From the NCBI GenBank assembly GCA_903813345.2, contig CAIIXF020000010.1, positions 22,395,181-22,459,180 of the forward strand: 64,000 nucleotides of DNA. Direction: 5' to 3'. The translations under genes and the position numbers were made by a program. This DNA comes from Owenia fusiformis (taxonomy: Eukaryota; Annelida; Polychaeta; Sabellida; Oweniidae). The notes below the pieces were generated by a model. That model was not told where the DNA came from. It saw only the letters and a program-made list of their open reading frames with translations, and did not search any database. Below, one piece after another: positions 12,699-24,699 of the stretch (position 1 is its first letter; each line of letters starts with the position of its first letter).

Positions 12699-12971
12699 CC
12701 ATTGGCTATATGCAAATGATTGAAATCGATGACGTCAATGATAGAAAAATTTTGGGGAATTAGTACAGCCAGTATATGAATATTTTGACTTAACTTGATA
12801 AAAATTACTATATTTGCCCAATGCAGTAAATATTTTTAATGAAATATGAAATATGGACGGGGAACTTTCATCTCAAATCTTAAATAGTTTAATTTAATCG
12901 ATTTTCTTTATAGAACTAATGTTTATTAAGATTTATAATTCTCAGTTCCTCACACATCTCATGCGATTGTT

Positions 12972-13212
12972 TTTACGCGGTATATGGCATACATTTATGG
13001 TTGCGTGGTATTTGTGATACAAGTGAATATGGCATATTCACCTGCGGTATCTGACATATTCCGCAAGTGAGTATGGCATATTCCGCATTGACAAAAATGA
13101 TATAGTGAATACCTCATATTCACCTGCGTAGAGCGTAATATGACATATTCACTCGGAGAATATGACATACACGTTGCGGAATATGGAATTTACCGCGCGG
13201 TGAACGTCATAC
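12972..13212. repeat. TATGGCATATTC repeat cluster (copy 1)
   Basis: Short, often palindromic words such as GAATATGGCATATTC and TGACATATTC alternate with GCGG/CCGC words. The region begins TTTTACGCGGTATATGGCAT and ends with inverted versions of the same words (ACCGCGCGG...). A related cluster lies at about 29.78-29.89 kb, so this is a dispersed foldback family. Confidence 0.55.
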
Positions 13213-15160
13213 AAAATTCCCTTGATTTGATTGGTTTAGAAAATCAACACTAAACGTAAAACTATAATCGATTGCCATTATTTTTACCGCTTCGAGCAAT
13301 AAACTATGAATACTGGAGTGATTGAGTAAGTTTATTACGTGTGATCGGTAAATGATACTTCTGAAAGTATCAGTAACGTATTAAGGTTGCCTAAAGTGCT
13401 GCTTGTTTTTTTGTGAAACCACTCAGTAAAATTACGATTTCTCTGCACCCTGATGTCCAATCAACATTATCCAGTTTCCCAAATTTATGAAAGAATTCCG
13501 AGAAATTATTTTTTCTTTGAAATTATACGACGTTGAGGAAATTAAGACGTTCACCCATGCTATAAAATCGACCCTTCACTGTTTTCATAGCAGCTGAGCT
13601 CATGTAACGCAATGAATTACTCTTGGGCCAAGGATGCGTTCACCATGACATTGTTACTTCTCCCCAAAGTCAATCGGGTTACCAACCCCAAAAGCCTAAC
13701 CACGTCGGGAAAGAAAGTATTCTCAGTCACCATATGCATCAAATAAGTCTATTGAGTTGAAGTCGCCACTTTCAAAAAGTCTTTCAAAAGACAACTGTTT
13801 CAGGAAACACGTAAGTAAATCCGGTTGTACCATAAACTTCCTAAGTAGCATTTGGTTGTCCATATTGATTGTTTAATGTAAACATGTTATACAATGTCAA
13901 CATATTGTTTCCACGTCCACGCCAACCTAATTAAAAAGTATTTTGGACTGGTAAACATGTCTCCCTTGCCTTGCATGATTGCCTGATTCAAGTAGGTTGT
14001 GAGAAGCTCTAAGGGTAGAATAGAGCAGCAGATTTATACACACATCACACATACATCTATAATCATTCATTTATGCAACTTTTGTAAAAAAAACAACAAC
14101 AATAACACTGTACTATCGTGTATTTCATCAAACGTTTGCGGAGACATTTACTTTTTGCCTAATTTATGCTAAATTTATTTAAATTTTTCCAAATCTGCTA
14201 AATGTGGTATCCCAAATGTTGACCAGATTTGTTCATTTGGAACATTTAAGGGAATACTATTAATTTATATTTCTCTAATTTGTCCCGTTCTTTTCAAAGG
14301 TCCATTTACGGGTAAATCACGAAATAAGTTTCATGTTTCAACCATCCTGAATAATTAAGTCGCAAATTAAATAGCTCAAGACCATAACAGAGCACAAACT
14401 TACAGAAATTATCAGATATAAAACCGTCCAAATTTAATTCAAGGTTAGGTTATGTTATACAGTTATACAGTTATTTTGAATTTTCAATCACTTCCAGAAT
14501 GTGCTATTCAAATATATAGGGCGCAAAAATTGGCAAGAAAGTGAGTAGCGATGAGGGAAAACAATTTATGAAGTGAGTCCTGACCAAAAATAATAAAGTT
14601 TGCTTCCTTGAATCAAACACTGCTCAAATTTTGATTTTATTATATGTGTTTCCAAAATGAAGACATTTGTGATCCATTGTTGAAACATCTTCTTCATAAT
14701 CAATGCATCCGTGTTATCTCCAGCCAGTTCATATTATTACCACCTTGCCAGGCCAGTTTTGGGGGTTTTAGTGCTAGTTTAGAAGGCATTCATTTTACTA
14801 TATCGACCTTAGCAATATCTGACGTCATAGTGGCGGTCAATATAGCCGGTCAAGAATGCATTTAACGACCGGTAATTTTCCCTGGGAAATTAGATATCGT
14901 TCAGTGCGTAAGATTTTCTTGCTGTTTCAGTCCTTATCATTAACGGTGGTAATAATACTAATAACGTCATTTCTGTAGGCAATATAGTGAAATATTTCAC
15001 TATATTGCCCTTCGAAATAACGTTATTGTACTAACAATATATTATCATTGTGAGTTATCGTTATACTTGCTATTTGTTTTTATAATTACAGCATGAAAAA
15101 GTATGAACATTTTTAGTAAGAGTTTTTTCTAGTGTTCAGAATATTTTAATACATCACGGG
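13213..15160. other. Non-coding flank of the Polinton-like insertion
   Basis: AT-rich sequence. No gene is seen; the only structured item is the 32-bp palindrome at 14978-15009. Confidence 0.5.
14978..15009. repeat. 32-bp perfect palindrome
   Basis: GGCAATATAGTGAAAT is followed directly by its reverse complement, with no spacer. Outside it, AATAACG (left) and CGTTATT (right) form a second, interrupted inverted pair, so the whole could be a small foldback element or a hairpin. Confidence 0.85.
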
Positions 15161-15235
15161 CATTGCAGTAGTATACGGCGGGCCTTTCGACCCCCTACCG
15201 GCACCGGTACTTACTGTTCCACGTTCCACGTTCCA

Positions 15236-15261
15236 CCGGAAGTGACGTCATAGGTCACGTG
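15236..15261 (+). promoter_or_regulatory. ETS-CRE composite plus E-box in the TIR
   Basis: CCGGAAGTGACGTCA (15236-15250) joins an ETS site to a full CRE and is followed by AGGTCACGTG, which contains an E-box. The same block is present in the right outer TIR (28819-28833, inverted) and, with one change after the CRE, in the right arm's inner TIR (24762-24776). It is a plausible host-factor-driven promoter or enhancer; no transcription data are available. Confidence 0.45.
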
Positions 15262-16984
15262 TTCCACGTTCCACCGGAAATGACGCAATGTGCACTGGGA
15301 GTAACATAACTGGTCAAAGGTTACTGATAATTGATAAGAGAGGAGTAAACTGATAAGATAATCAAACAAACTGGTCAAAGGTTACTGATAATTGATAAGA
15401 GAGAGCTCAATTGATAAGATAATCAAACAATCACTGTTAAGGTAACCTGGTGACTATGTGATAAGTTATCTTGTTTACTTCATGGATGTTTCATTGTTAT
15501 AGGTCAAAGGTTGATAACAAACTGATAAAATAGCACTATATAAAATAGAGAATATTGCTTTGTTATAAGCAGTGTCTATTTGTAAGAATCTCTTGTAATC
15601 AGCAGTAATCAGCAAAAATACTCAGCACATATAAACAGAGACAATACAGAGACAATACTCGCTGCATATATGGAACACTCTGTATATTCAGGTATTGCTC
15701 CCCTTTATTTGTAGAACAGCACATATAAGCACTGATTATATGTGAAGTTAAGAATACTCAAATATATGCAAACGCAATACTCTGTAACTGTGCAATATAT
15801 TCACACATTATAATTGCTTCTTTCTGATTATATTAAGCTATTTCTAAGTTGCACTGCTCATTTTATAATTGAGCATACAAACATAAAACAGACTATTTGT
15901 GCGTATTTTTCTTTTAAGCATGATAAAACAATACAACTAAAGAATGTAAGTACCGTCCGTAGTTCTTAATGAATATGACTTTACCTGTGTATAATAAGCA
16001 ACTAGATGGATTTTGAAATGATCTATTTTTACTATAATTATGATTATGATTTTGGACAACTTTACAGTCGCGCCAGAAAAGATAGATCTTCCTTGTAGTT
16101 ATCAAAAGTTGCTAATACAAATAGCTTGTGCAAACACGTGTTTTGTATGGTTATCCCCCCCCCCGACCGAAAGCTGGCTACACAATCTCTATCTCTACTC
16201 AATGCAACCTAATTCTTCCTGAGAAGGTATTAAATCTTGGATTATGCATGGGAATTCAATTTTTTACTTTTTCAAATCGCCGCTTTAATTGTTTCCAATT
16301 CCTCATGATCAAAGCAAATGGAAGTCTAGACTTTTTTGGTCATGTTTTCGATTTCAATTATAATCCACACATCAATTCAAAATCATAAAATATAAACCAC
16401 TGGAGCAACGTCCAACAGCTTTTAATCCGCTTAATAAGTTATCAAAACACATTCTTGCCTTTGAATTAAAGCCCATGTTAAATTTCTCCCGGTAAAGTCG
16501 GTATTTAAAAAAAAATTATGACAGGTAATGGAATCGAAAGAAGATTTTATAGTGTTTATGTTTCAATCAGTGTTGATTTCATTGTCTTATATAACTCATT
16601 TACATGAGTTTTCTATTTCCGATGCTTGGTCATAGTTTGCCCGGATAGTTTGTTTATAATAAATTGATTTAAGTTTAAATGGAAAATAAAGATAGTATTC
16701 CAATTTGAATTTTACAAACTGGGTATCAAAAAGCCGGCTTTTTAACTTCAGTTTGAAACTGGCTTTTTTAATGCTGCTTTTTCAGAACTATAGGTTGTAA
16801 ATGCGGTTGCCTTCGTGTACATTTCTATGTTTCGGTGCAGTTTTGTGAAACAAAATGTCATTTTTTGATAATTTGACAATATGAGAATGAAGAGACAAAA
16901 CCCGGGAATTAACAGTTATACAGGCTACATTCCGTCTCATTATCTATGTCGTGATCATTCTAACATAATTCCCATACCTGTTTA

Positions 16985-17215
16985 CAGCTGGGTGTAGGTT
17001 CGCATGGGCGTAGCCAAGGCGGGGGGGTGACACGTGCGCTTGCATTCCCCACCCTCTCAATAAGAAAAAGCAATTTTGCAAAATATGAAAAAACATTGAC
17101 GTCGACATCCAAAAGTTCCGGGGGTAAACGCCGTTCCGGGCCTCGCTTCGTTCGCATTTAGGCAAACCCAAGAAATCTCACCCCCTGAACAATTGCTGAC
17201 TCTGCCCTTGTTCAA
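16985..17215. repeat. GGGCGTAGCC-type repeat inside the CACTA element
   Basis: Starts near CATGGGCGTAGCC followed by a poly-G run, and has GC-rich sequence unlike its AT-rich surroundings. Related poly-G/GGGCGTAGC sequences occur at 10.9, 37.2 and 58.8 kb. It seems to be a secondary insertion; exact edges are not determined. Confidence 0.35.
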
Positions 17216-20200
17216 ATAGTGATTATACATAAGGTTATAAGGTTAGCCATTTTGTGAAATCAAATGAGATAACCTTGACACTAAAATCTATATTCTACAT
17301 GTTCTTTGCATGAAATATCAATTGCGTTTAAAATGAACTTTTTTGAAAGTATGTGAGCCCCCCCCCCCCAGGCAAAAGCTGACAACGAGCCTGTAATATG
17401 ATGAATTGCCTCAGTCTCTTCTCAATTGTGTAATAAGATATTAGGGGACATACATTATTCAGGTGACTTTACTGAGTTAAACTTGCAAACAATATATTTC
17501 ACAATACATGTTTTCTGTAATGCATTTTATCAGAGATAGCCTTGTTTCCATTTCGAATTGGATCTTGCTTTGTTTCTCATTTCCAAATATATTCACGAAA
17601 TTTGAAAGATTCGGTATGCTCAATTGATTATTTGATAATAAAGATAAAGAAACGGGCACATTTATTGCAACTGTTTCATTTGACAGATCAATTAATAAGT
17701 TTTGTGCATGGTAGAGCAAACTAACAAAAAATACCTTTTGACATGCCAGAGCAATATACAAAACTTTAATCCCTTATTATTCAATTCTTGCAAATGAGTT
17801 AAGTTCTCACTAATATTAATCCGTTTGTTATAGTTATTATATGGATTAATTTCTACAGCCGGTGGTTCTAATTTCCGCATAAAAATTATTTTGCAAGGTA
17901 AGTTTACATGTATGTAACGATTGTATAGTCCCCGTGCTACATTGTATAATTAAATTTCTGTTAAATTCAGAAATTAACCGATTATCTCTGAAGGAATACA
18001 AAAGGTAGTTCAACATTTTTAAGAATATAACAAGGCGGGCATGGATACCACGGGGGGGGGGGACTTAGCTAGATTATAATCAGATGTTTGTATTGTTCAC
18101 TTCTAAGGATGTTATTTTAGCAAGTAATGCAATCAGACGGCTTATGTTCAATGGTGTTACTTATAATTAGTGCTGGGATGATTTTTAAATCCATGGGAAA
18201 GTAATATCTGAGATCAAGGCATTTGTTGAAATAAAATATTGAGATTTTAATGATTATTATTGAGACTTTAATGATTTGCTTAAATCATGGTAAATGGCTT
18301 TTGAAACATTTGATTGCAACAGATATTTCAGTTTGGAACAAAATACTCAACCGGGCCGATGAATTGCAGCAAATGTGACCTAGGCATTAGCGAGGAAAAT
18401 ACATTTGACCCAATAATTCCTTGCTGAATCCCTATATAGATAAGATATATATCAAGGCCTACACAAATATTAAATAAGGGTTCCAACAAACACTTTATCA
18501 GTAATCTTAACAACTAAATAAGCCATTTATCTGATTAAAGTATGTCTATCAATTTCTTGATTGCAGATTATTAAAGAGATATTATGTCGGGAGGGGGTCC
18601 AAGATTAATACAATTCTTAAATCACCAGAATGTCATTCAGATTTAATTCTATGAATAAGCTTATTATTTGAAATTAAAACTGAATACATAAAAAAGTGAA
18701 TTATTAGTTTGTATTTTGAATGCCAAGAATGAAAGGGTAATTCTATACAAATCACGAATGCTTCTCCAAACATCCGGCAACAATTGTGCAATTGTGTCAG
18801 GTAATTAGCACTGTTTATGTTTAGATTACTTATTAGAGATGTCAAATCATGGGTTCATCAATATGTAGCATTATGATTGTTCAATATAGCAGCAAAATGT
18901 TGCAGAATTTAGTCTTTCATGTTTTAACAATATCTATTGTTATTGAATAACTGAAGATTAGGGAAGGGTGGATATTGAGCAAGCTGCATGTCTCCGAGCT
19001 ATTGTGCACAAGTAATGATCGTACGTGACACGCACAAAGGTGGTTGACATTTTACTTTGCTTTGCTTGCTCTACGAGTAGTCAATAAATATAAAGCCATA
19101 TGGTGAGAATGTCTACACATTGGCGCAATTTAGCCAGACAGTCGTTTGCTCCACGCCAGACCCTGGAACACGATGAAGCCTCTCGTAAGTGAAAGTTTAG
19201 CTTACTTCTATTTCTCTTTTTATTTCTCTTAATGGATAGATGATTGAGTTTTGATATAAGTAGGTTCGATGAATAAAAACACAATAAAGTCACTTGGCAA
19301 ATTGTTGTAAATATAAGACTTGGCATTGATCTTGATAATTTAATTAATTGATTGTCTTGGAAGGTCCATTATACTGTATGGCTGAACAGTATGCTATAAA
19401 CTGGTGTCTTTGTATCATTGATTAAAATACACAGGAGTGTCTATGTATTTTCAGAGCAGTGTCTCCAGAGCAGTGTATTTGTGTGCAGTGACAGATTTCT
19501 CGCAAAAAAAGAAATCATGTGATAGCTGAATTTACATAGATATTGAGAAACTTGTAGAAGAAAGGAGTTTGAATGGGGAAAGCAGAAATCGGTATCGTAC
19601 GAGAATGTGCTACCGGAAGACAGACCATATCTAACTACAAAAACACAGTTTTCTAGATCAAGCAATATGCATACATTGATTTGGAGCATAATTAGTTCGC
19701 ACCATTTTAAAGATAGAAATATAATGTTACATCATGTACAATGCAATGTAAATATATTTGTTTAGCAGTATACAGGATTGGCCAAAACATAATAATCCTA
19801 TCTATATCCATCAAAATGTTTCATCATATTTTTTTAGTATTGAACATCATGTCATTGTTTTTGAAAATGATTTTAAATACACATCTAAAGAAATTTAAAA
19901 TAAAGTATAAAAAACGTTAAAGCTGTTTATGTGCACTTTTTTCTAACTTGTGTTAACGTGTATATTCAGTTTTAACTCCCGTTTATGCCTGGGTTGATGC
20001 CCAATTCACAAAACAGCGTCTACCAGTCCTCCTAAATAAGCAAAAATATGCATATTTTGTGCTGCATATGATCATAAAGCAATGTCAAATATACCGATCT
20101 TGGCTCCATATATGCTAATGTAGTTAGTTTATATTCTTGTGCATGTCTCAATATAATAACATGCTGCATATCACTTATCTCAAAATATGCAGGAATACTC

Positions 20201-20349
20201 ATGAAAAATGGCGTATATGCAGATCATATGCAAATATAACCAGTGCTAATTTCTATATATATCTAGTATACTCAACTGCTTATATTTGTCTATCCCAAAT
20301 AAGCAGGTATATGCAGTTTCTGCGCTGCATATAATCACAAGTAAACAGC

Positions 20350-20660
20350 AAATATGCAAAGTATGTCTGAATATAAGCAAATATACTCAGTGACAGTACC
20401 CGTATATTCAGTCAGTATTCTCTGTGGATGTTTGTTATATGCAAATGTACGCAGCAAATATGCAAGTATTGCTGAATATAAGCAGTTGTAATAAGTGACA
20501 ATACGCGTATATGCAGTCAGTATTCTCTGTGTATGTTAGTTATATGCAAATGTACGCAGCAAATATGCAAGTTATGTCTGAATATAAGCAGTTGTAATTA
20601 GTGACAATACGCGTATATGCAGTCAGTATTCTCTGTGTATGTTTGTTATATGCAGCTGCA
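20350..20660 (+). repeat. Three tandem ~105-bp subterminal repeats of the CACTA element
   Basis: Units begin at about 20350, 20456 and 20561 (AAATATGCAA...). They share CTGAATATAAGCA, GTGACA.TAC.CGTATAT.CAG and CAGTATTCTCTGTG. The two right-hand units are more alike. Subterminal repeats of this kind are usual transposase-binding regions in CACTA elements. Confidence 0.85.
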
Positions 20661-21711
20661 TATATTTGTGTTCCATATATGCAGTTATTGTCTGCGTTCT
20701 GTCAGTGATGATTACTGTTTATAACATGCAATTCGAAGCAAATAAACACCAGAATTGCTCGTTATTTGCAAGCAATATTCGTTTTTTTATACAGTGTAGT
20801 AAAAAAGATAACTGCAGAACCATTTCAACCAAACAGGTTTTAGCTTGCAGAATTATTTTAACCAATCAGAGTACAGTAATTTTTAACCAATCAGGTTTTG
20901 ACTTGCAGAATCATTTTAACCAATCAGGGCACAGTATGTTTGGATTATTTTAACCAATTATGTTTAGAGTTTCAGAATAATTTTAACCAATCGGGTTGCG
21001 GTATATTCTCATCCAATCAGATAAAAGAAAATCTCCCAATAGAGGAGAATTTCTGCACAATTTAACAAGTTCAGACAGGTATTGAATATTTATAACCAAA
21101 AAGTCTCCTGAGTTATTTTAGAATATTTTTAAATTGTCAAGTTGATCAATTTGTGCTAATTTTTTCTCCAAACGATTACTTGATTCTTACTTTGGAGTCA
21201 TTTTAGAATATTTTTCCAATCTTCACGCTTGAGTGATTTTCGCTTATTTCTTGAGTTTGAGGTATTTAATCACCAAATGGACACTGTATTCTTACTCCCG
21301 ATACATTTTACAATTTTCACGCTTGAGTGATTTTTGGTGATTCCTGGAGTTTCAGGCATTCTTTTACCAAACGATCACTTGATTCTTACTCCTGGGTCAT
21401 TTTAAAGTATTTTTTGAAGTGTCAAGTTTGGGCGATTTCAGTCACTGTTGATCGATTTCTGCTAATTTTTTGGAGTTTAAGGCATTTTCACAAAATAGAC
21501 ACCCACCCACTATACAAAATAACACGCTTTAATAGGCATCTGTTAATTTAACATGCCACTGATAAAAATATAAACCCCTACAAGATAAATAATAAAAAAT
21601 GCTAACGTTAACAGTTTTACAGCAGAACATTTTCGACCAATCAAAGTGTATATGCAAATGAGCTGCAGAACCATTTCAATCAATCAGATCAGATTATTGC
21701 ACTCTTCGACC

Positions 21712-21716
21712 CCACC

Positions 21717-21764
<48 letters not shown>

Positions 21765-21776
21765 GCCGCCGCCTCC
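21712..21776 (-). repeat. GCC/GGC tract at the inner edge of the left outer TIR
   Basis: Nearly pure CCGCCG(CCA) repeats just after a CTTCGACCCC word. Four such tracts exist, one at the inner edge of each TIR of both arms (others at about 23941-24060, 25301-25397 and 27561-27622), and their lengths differ. Confidence 0.85.
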
Positions 21777-21897
21777 ACAGCCGCCACTATCAACAACAAC
21801 CCAACAATAACAGTAAAATGCATTTTAGTGCTTTAGTTGTTTATTTAATATACATATTGTCATTTATACAAATTATTTCATAGTCCATTGTTGATGA

Positions 21898-22332
21898 TCA
21901 CTGTCTGCGTTGACGTTTTCCAGGTGGGCCAGAATACACCATAACATCCCTCTTTTTCTTAGGTTTCTCAAAAAGTCTATTCATCACATTTCCATTATAG
22001 GTGTGGTCAAAGGAATCATTGTCACTCATTTGTCTGTAAACTCTCTTTGATGGCCGATCCCGTTCAGCCATTTCTTTCTGCTGCTTGTCAATTTCTGCCT
22101 TTGCCCTCTGATAAACAGCTTCAGTGGGACTGACGTGTTGAACAATTGGTTCGCGGACTGATGACACTGGTATCCACTTGAGTTTTCCTCGCCTACCATA
22201 TCCAGCGTGTTCTATGACTCTACCTTCTACCTGGGCTCGTATAAACTTCTTCCACACTTCTGGGTCATCCACATAAGGCACTATCTTAGGCATTGTTGCT
22301 TCATCCGTTTCTCTCAAACATCTGATGCTCAT
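21898..22332 (-). CDS. Small basic protein of the Polinton-like element, left arm (144 aa)
   Basis: Identical in protein sequence to the right-arm copy at 27003-27437, where the protein is described. It lies 60 bp downstream of the ATPase gene on the same strand. On the far side are a polyadenylation-like AATAAA and the outer TIR. The identity suggests a recent duplication or ongoing gene conversion between the arms. Confidence 0.75.
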   Translation of the reverse strand: MSIRCLRETDEATMPKIVPYVDDPEVWKKFIRAQVEGRVIEHAGYGRRGKLKWIPVSSVREPIVQHVSPTEAVYQRAKAEIDKQQKEMAERDRPSKRVYRQMSDNDSFDHTYNGNVMNRLFEKPKKKRDVMVYSGPPGKRQRRQ

Positions 22333-22392
22333 GACTAAGGTTTCTCTTTATATTCTCATCGTAGTGACTAAAAGGGACTACCGAACGTTCAT

Positions 22393-23829
22393 TCACAAAA
22401 TCTCACTACGTTCTTCTTCCATCTCACCAGATGTATCTGTATCTTCTGAATCATGTCCGTCAATAGACGCTTCATCGTTAAACATTTCATCAGCGATATA
22501 AGAATATTTGGCCAAAGTTTTTCTGATAGCTCTCGACAGAGACATGTCTTGATCAACTAAGAATTCAATTTCTTCTACTATTTCTCGATGTACATCGGCA
22601 TCTTTGACTTCAATAAATAACCTCAGAATTTCACCATAGTCATTTAAAAACTCAGATTTTGCTTTGGGATAAAGTTTTGCTTTGAGCTTTTGAGTAATTT
22701 CCTTCTCTGGTAATCCCCTGGTAGTGTATTTTTCATACAAAGTGTCAGCTTCTTTTTTCAATACATCCAACACGTTCTGCTTCAGAGTAGAAAATGTATA
22801 ATTTTCCTTCAAATCTTCAGCATGGGGTTCATTTTTACCAGAGTCTTCATATTGGCAATATTTTTGATGTATGTCTGCATGTTTTGTGGTAATCAACACT
22901 GTTCCACAGTCTTTACAATGGGGGAGATGTAAAACGGAGGGGTTTCTTAGAGTAACATCATCCATTGGACCTGGATACGTAGCATCCAGCTGAGTTGGTT
23001 GAACAATGGTATTTGGTCGGAATTCCGACATATCTTGCCTCTGTTGAGCAGTGGAGCTCCCTGCCGTGTTATAAAAATGTTGAAATGATGTATATGGAAC
23101 ACTTTCTGCAACTTGCTGCAATGCATTAGGCTTAAGCCTCGAACCATCTTCAGTTTCTTGCTTCAGATCCACCACTAAGTAACCAAATGGATTTTCCGTA
23201 GCTTGTCTGTAAATGTCAAGTAAAATATGTGTCTTTCCAGGATACATTTGAGATGCCAAAACACTTATCTGTCTTTGATCCCTCGGGTTCTTGAACACAA
23301 CCAAGTAATGGCTGTTTAAGCTCATTGTTCTGCTTTCTCCATTGGGTGGGAAAATATTTTGTTGTAGCGTGATAATGGATATATTTTTGTGATGAGAACC
23401 CGCTGTGTATAGCAATGTAACTGCCTTGTTAAGGTCCGCCATGAGATCATCTATCACAACCAAATTGGTCACATTTCCATCGAAGTAATCGGGCTTCATC
23501 AAGTCATCGCAAAGTCCCATAACAAACTCGATATGAGGCTGTTTTCTCTTTATTTCTGCATACAAAGGCTGCCATTGTTTGAAGAACCATACTATTCTTT
23601 GTGGTGGTGGATTGATTAATTGTTCGGCTCTATCAATAAGGTCGACAACATAGGTTGTCTTTCCACATCCAGTAGGACCTGCGACAATTTTAGTAAATGG
23701 ATGCCTGAACTGTATAGGTGAGTCGAGATCGAAGTTAGTCTCATCTTTTTTGTGAATGTTTCTCATATGTCTCAGAAGAATATCCTTCCTGGCAAATGTG
23801 CCAGAACACACGGAGCAAATATAATCCAT
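22393..23829 (-). CDS. Zinc-finger P-loop ATPase, left arm (478 aa)
   Basis: Identical in protein sequence to the right-arm ATPase at 25506-26942, where the domains are given. It is transcribed away from the shared centre of the palindrome, so the two ATPase genes are divergent. The frame is intact, with the start and TATA-bearing leader conserved, so nothing here shows inactivation. The CACTA insertion lies beyond the downstream small gene and does not interrupt the coding region. Confidence 0.8.
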   Translation of the reverse strand: MDYICSVCSGTFARKDILLRHMRNIHKKDETNFDLDSPIQFRHPFTKIVAGPTGCGKTTYVVDLIDRAEQLINPPPQRIVWFFKQWQPLYAEIKRKQPHIEFVMGLCDDLMKPDYFDGNVTNLVVIDDLMADLNKAVTLLYTAGSHHKNISIITLQQNIFPPNGESRTMSLNSHYLVVFKNPRDQRQISVLASQMYPGKTHILLDIYRQATENPFGYLVVDLKQETEDGSRLKPNALQQVAESVPYTSFQHFYNTAGSSTAQQRQDMSEFRPNTIVQPTQLDATYPGPMDDVTLRNPSVLHLPHCKDCGTVLITTKHADIHQKYCQYEDSGKNEPHAEDLKENYTFSTLKQNVLDVLKKEADTLYEKYTTRGLPEKEITQKLKAKLYPKAKSEFLNDYGEILRLFIEVKDADVHREIVEEIEFLVDQDMSLSRAIRKTLAKYSYIADEMFNDEASIDGHDSEDTDTSGEMEEERSEIL

Positions 23830-23937
23830 GTTGCCACGTAGATGAGGTTGCGCTGAATGAATGAATCAAGCCTGCTTTTCACTTATATAGTTTTAATACA
23901 TCCCTCTGTTGAATAAAATATGATGAAGGCACAAAAG

Positions 23938-23951
23938 GTGGAGGCGGCGGC

Positions 23952-24029
<78 letters not shown>

Positions 24030-24651
24030 GGCGGTGGCGGCGGCGGCGGCGGCGGTGGTGGGGTCGAAGAGTGCAATAATCTGATCTGATTGATTGAAAT
24101 GGTTCTGCAGCTCATTTGCATATACACTTTGATTGGTCGAAAATGTTCTGCTGTAAAACTGTTAACGTTAGCATTTTTTATTATTTATCTTGTAGGGGTT
24201 TATATTTTTATCAGTGGCATGTTAAATTAACAGATGCCTATTAAAGCGTGTTATTTTGTATAGTGGGTGGGTGTCTATTTTGTGAAAATGCCTTAAACTC
24301 CAAAAAATTAGCAGAAATCGATCAACAGTGACTGAAATCGCCCAAACTTGACACTTCAAAAAATACTTTTTTACCATAGTCACCAGGTTACCTTAACAGT
24401 GATTGTTTGATTATCTTATCAATTGAGCTCTCTCTTATCAATTATCAGTAACCTTTGACCAGTTTGTTTGATTATCTTATCAGTTAACTCCTCTCTTATC
24501 AATTATCAGTAACCTTTGACCAGTTATGTTACTCCCAGTGCACATTGCGTCATTTCCGGTGGAACGTGGAACACGTGACCTATGACGTCACTTCCGGTGG
24601 AACGTGGAACAGTAAGTACCGGTGCCGGTAGGGGGTCGAAAGGCCCGCCGT
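23938..24651. repeat. Left-arm inner short TIR
   Basis: Inverted counterpart of 24700-25397, about 0.7 kb from the GCC tract to the truncated tip. The terminal ATACTACT expected at the end is missing: sequence stops at GCCCGCCGT and runs straight into a 40-nt inverted copy of itself. Confidence 0.85.
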
Positions 24652-24691
24652 ACGGCGGGCCTTTCGACCCCCTACCGGCACCGGTACTTAC
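24612..24691. repeat. 80-bp perfect palindrome at the dimer centre
   Basis: Forty bases ending GGCCCGCCGT are followed with no spacer by their exact reverse complement (symmetry point 24651/24652). An 8-bp linker, GTAAGTGT, then leads to the complete tip AGTAGTATAC of the right arm. ACTTACGTAAGT at the linker forms a further small palindrome. Confidence 0.93.
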
Positions 24692-24699
24692 GTAAGTGT

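Larger units (their letters stand above)
15531..20799. mobile_element. CACTA/EnSpm-like element inserted in the left arm (15534-20796)
   Basis: A 5,263-bp insertion. The left end starts CACTATATAAAATAG and the inverted right end CACTGTATAAAAAAAC; 23 of 27 bp match, including GAATATTGCTT. The 3-bp duplication TAG lies at 15531-15533 and 20797-20799. The right arm carries the uninterrupted site (GATAAAATAGTAAAAAAG in inverted form near 28540), which proves the boundaries. Subterminal regions are rich in ATATGCA and AATACTC words. A 3-bp duplication, CACTA-type tips and subterminal repeats are known CACTA features. No transposase frame is visible in the interior, so the element is non-autonomous or gutted. 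Confidence 0.9.
15167..21778. repeat. Left-arm outer long TIR, split by the CACTA element
   Basis: This is the inverted counterpart of 27557-28902. In order from the tip it holds AGT repeats, GC-rich terminal sequence, an ETS-CRE motif block, two ~61-bp direct repeats (GGTCAAAGGTTACTGATAAT...), a run of TTTTAACCAATCAG repeats (about 20820-21020), diverged ~100-bp repeats containing CTTGATTCTTACT (about 21080-21440), and a GCC tract. The CACTA element occupies 15534-20796. Confidence 0.85.

Noticed and set aside
21327-21551. 74-codon frame present in both outer TIRs (also 27784-28008)
   Set aside because: It lies in diverged ~100-bp TIR repeats and is preserved only because the TIRs are copies of each other.
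23879-24127. Poly-proline frame in the left inner TIR
   Set aside because: It is the GCC tract read in one frame and ends at the TATA box; no evidence for translation. Kept only as an observation.
24612-24691. A parvovirus-type terminal hairpin
   Set aside because: The tips show tandem AGT repeats and a 6-bp duplication, and no parvovirus NS1 or capsid frame is present; the palindrome is at an internal junction only.
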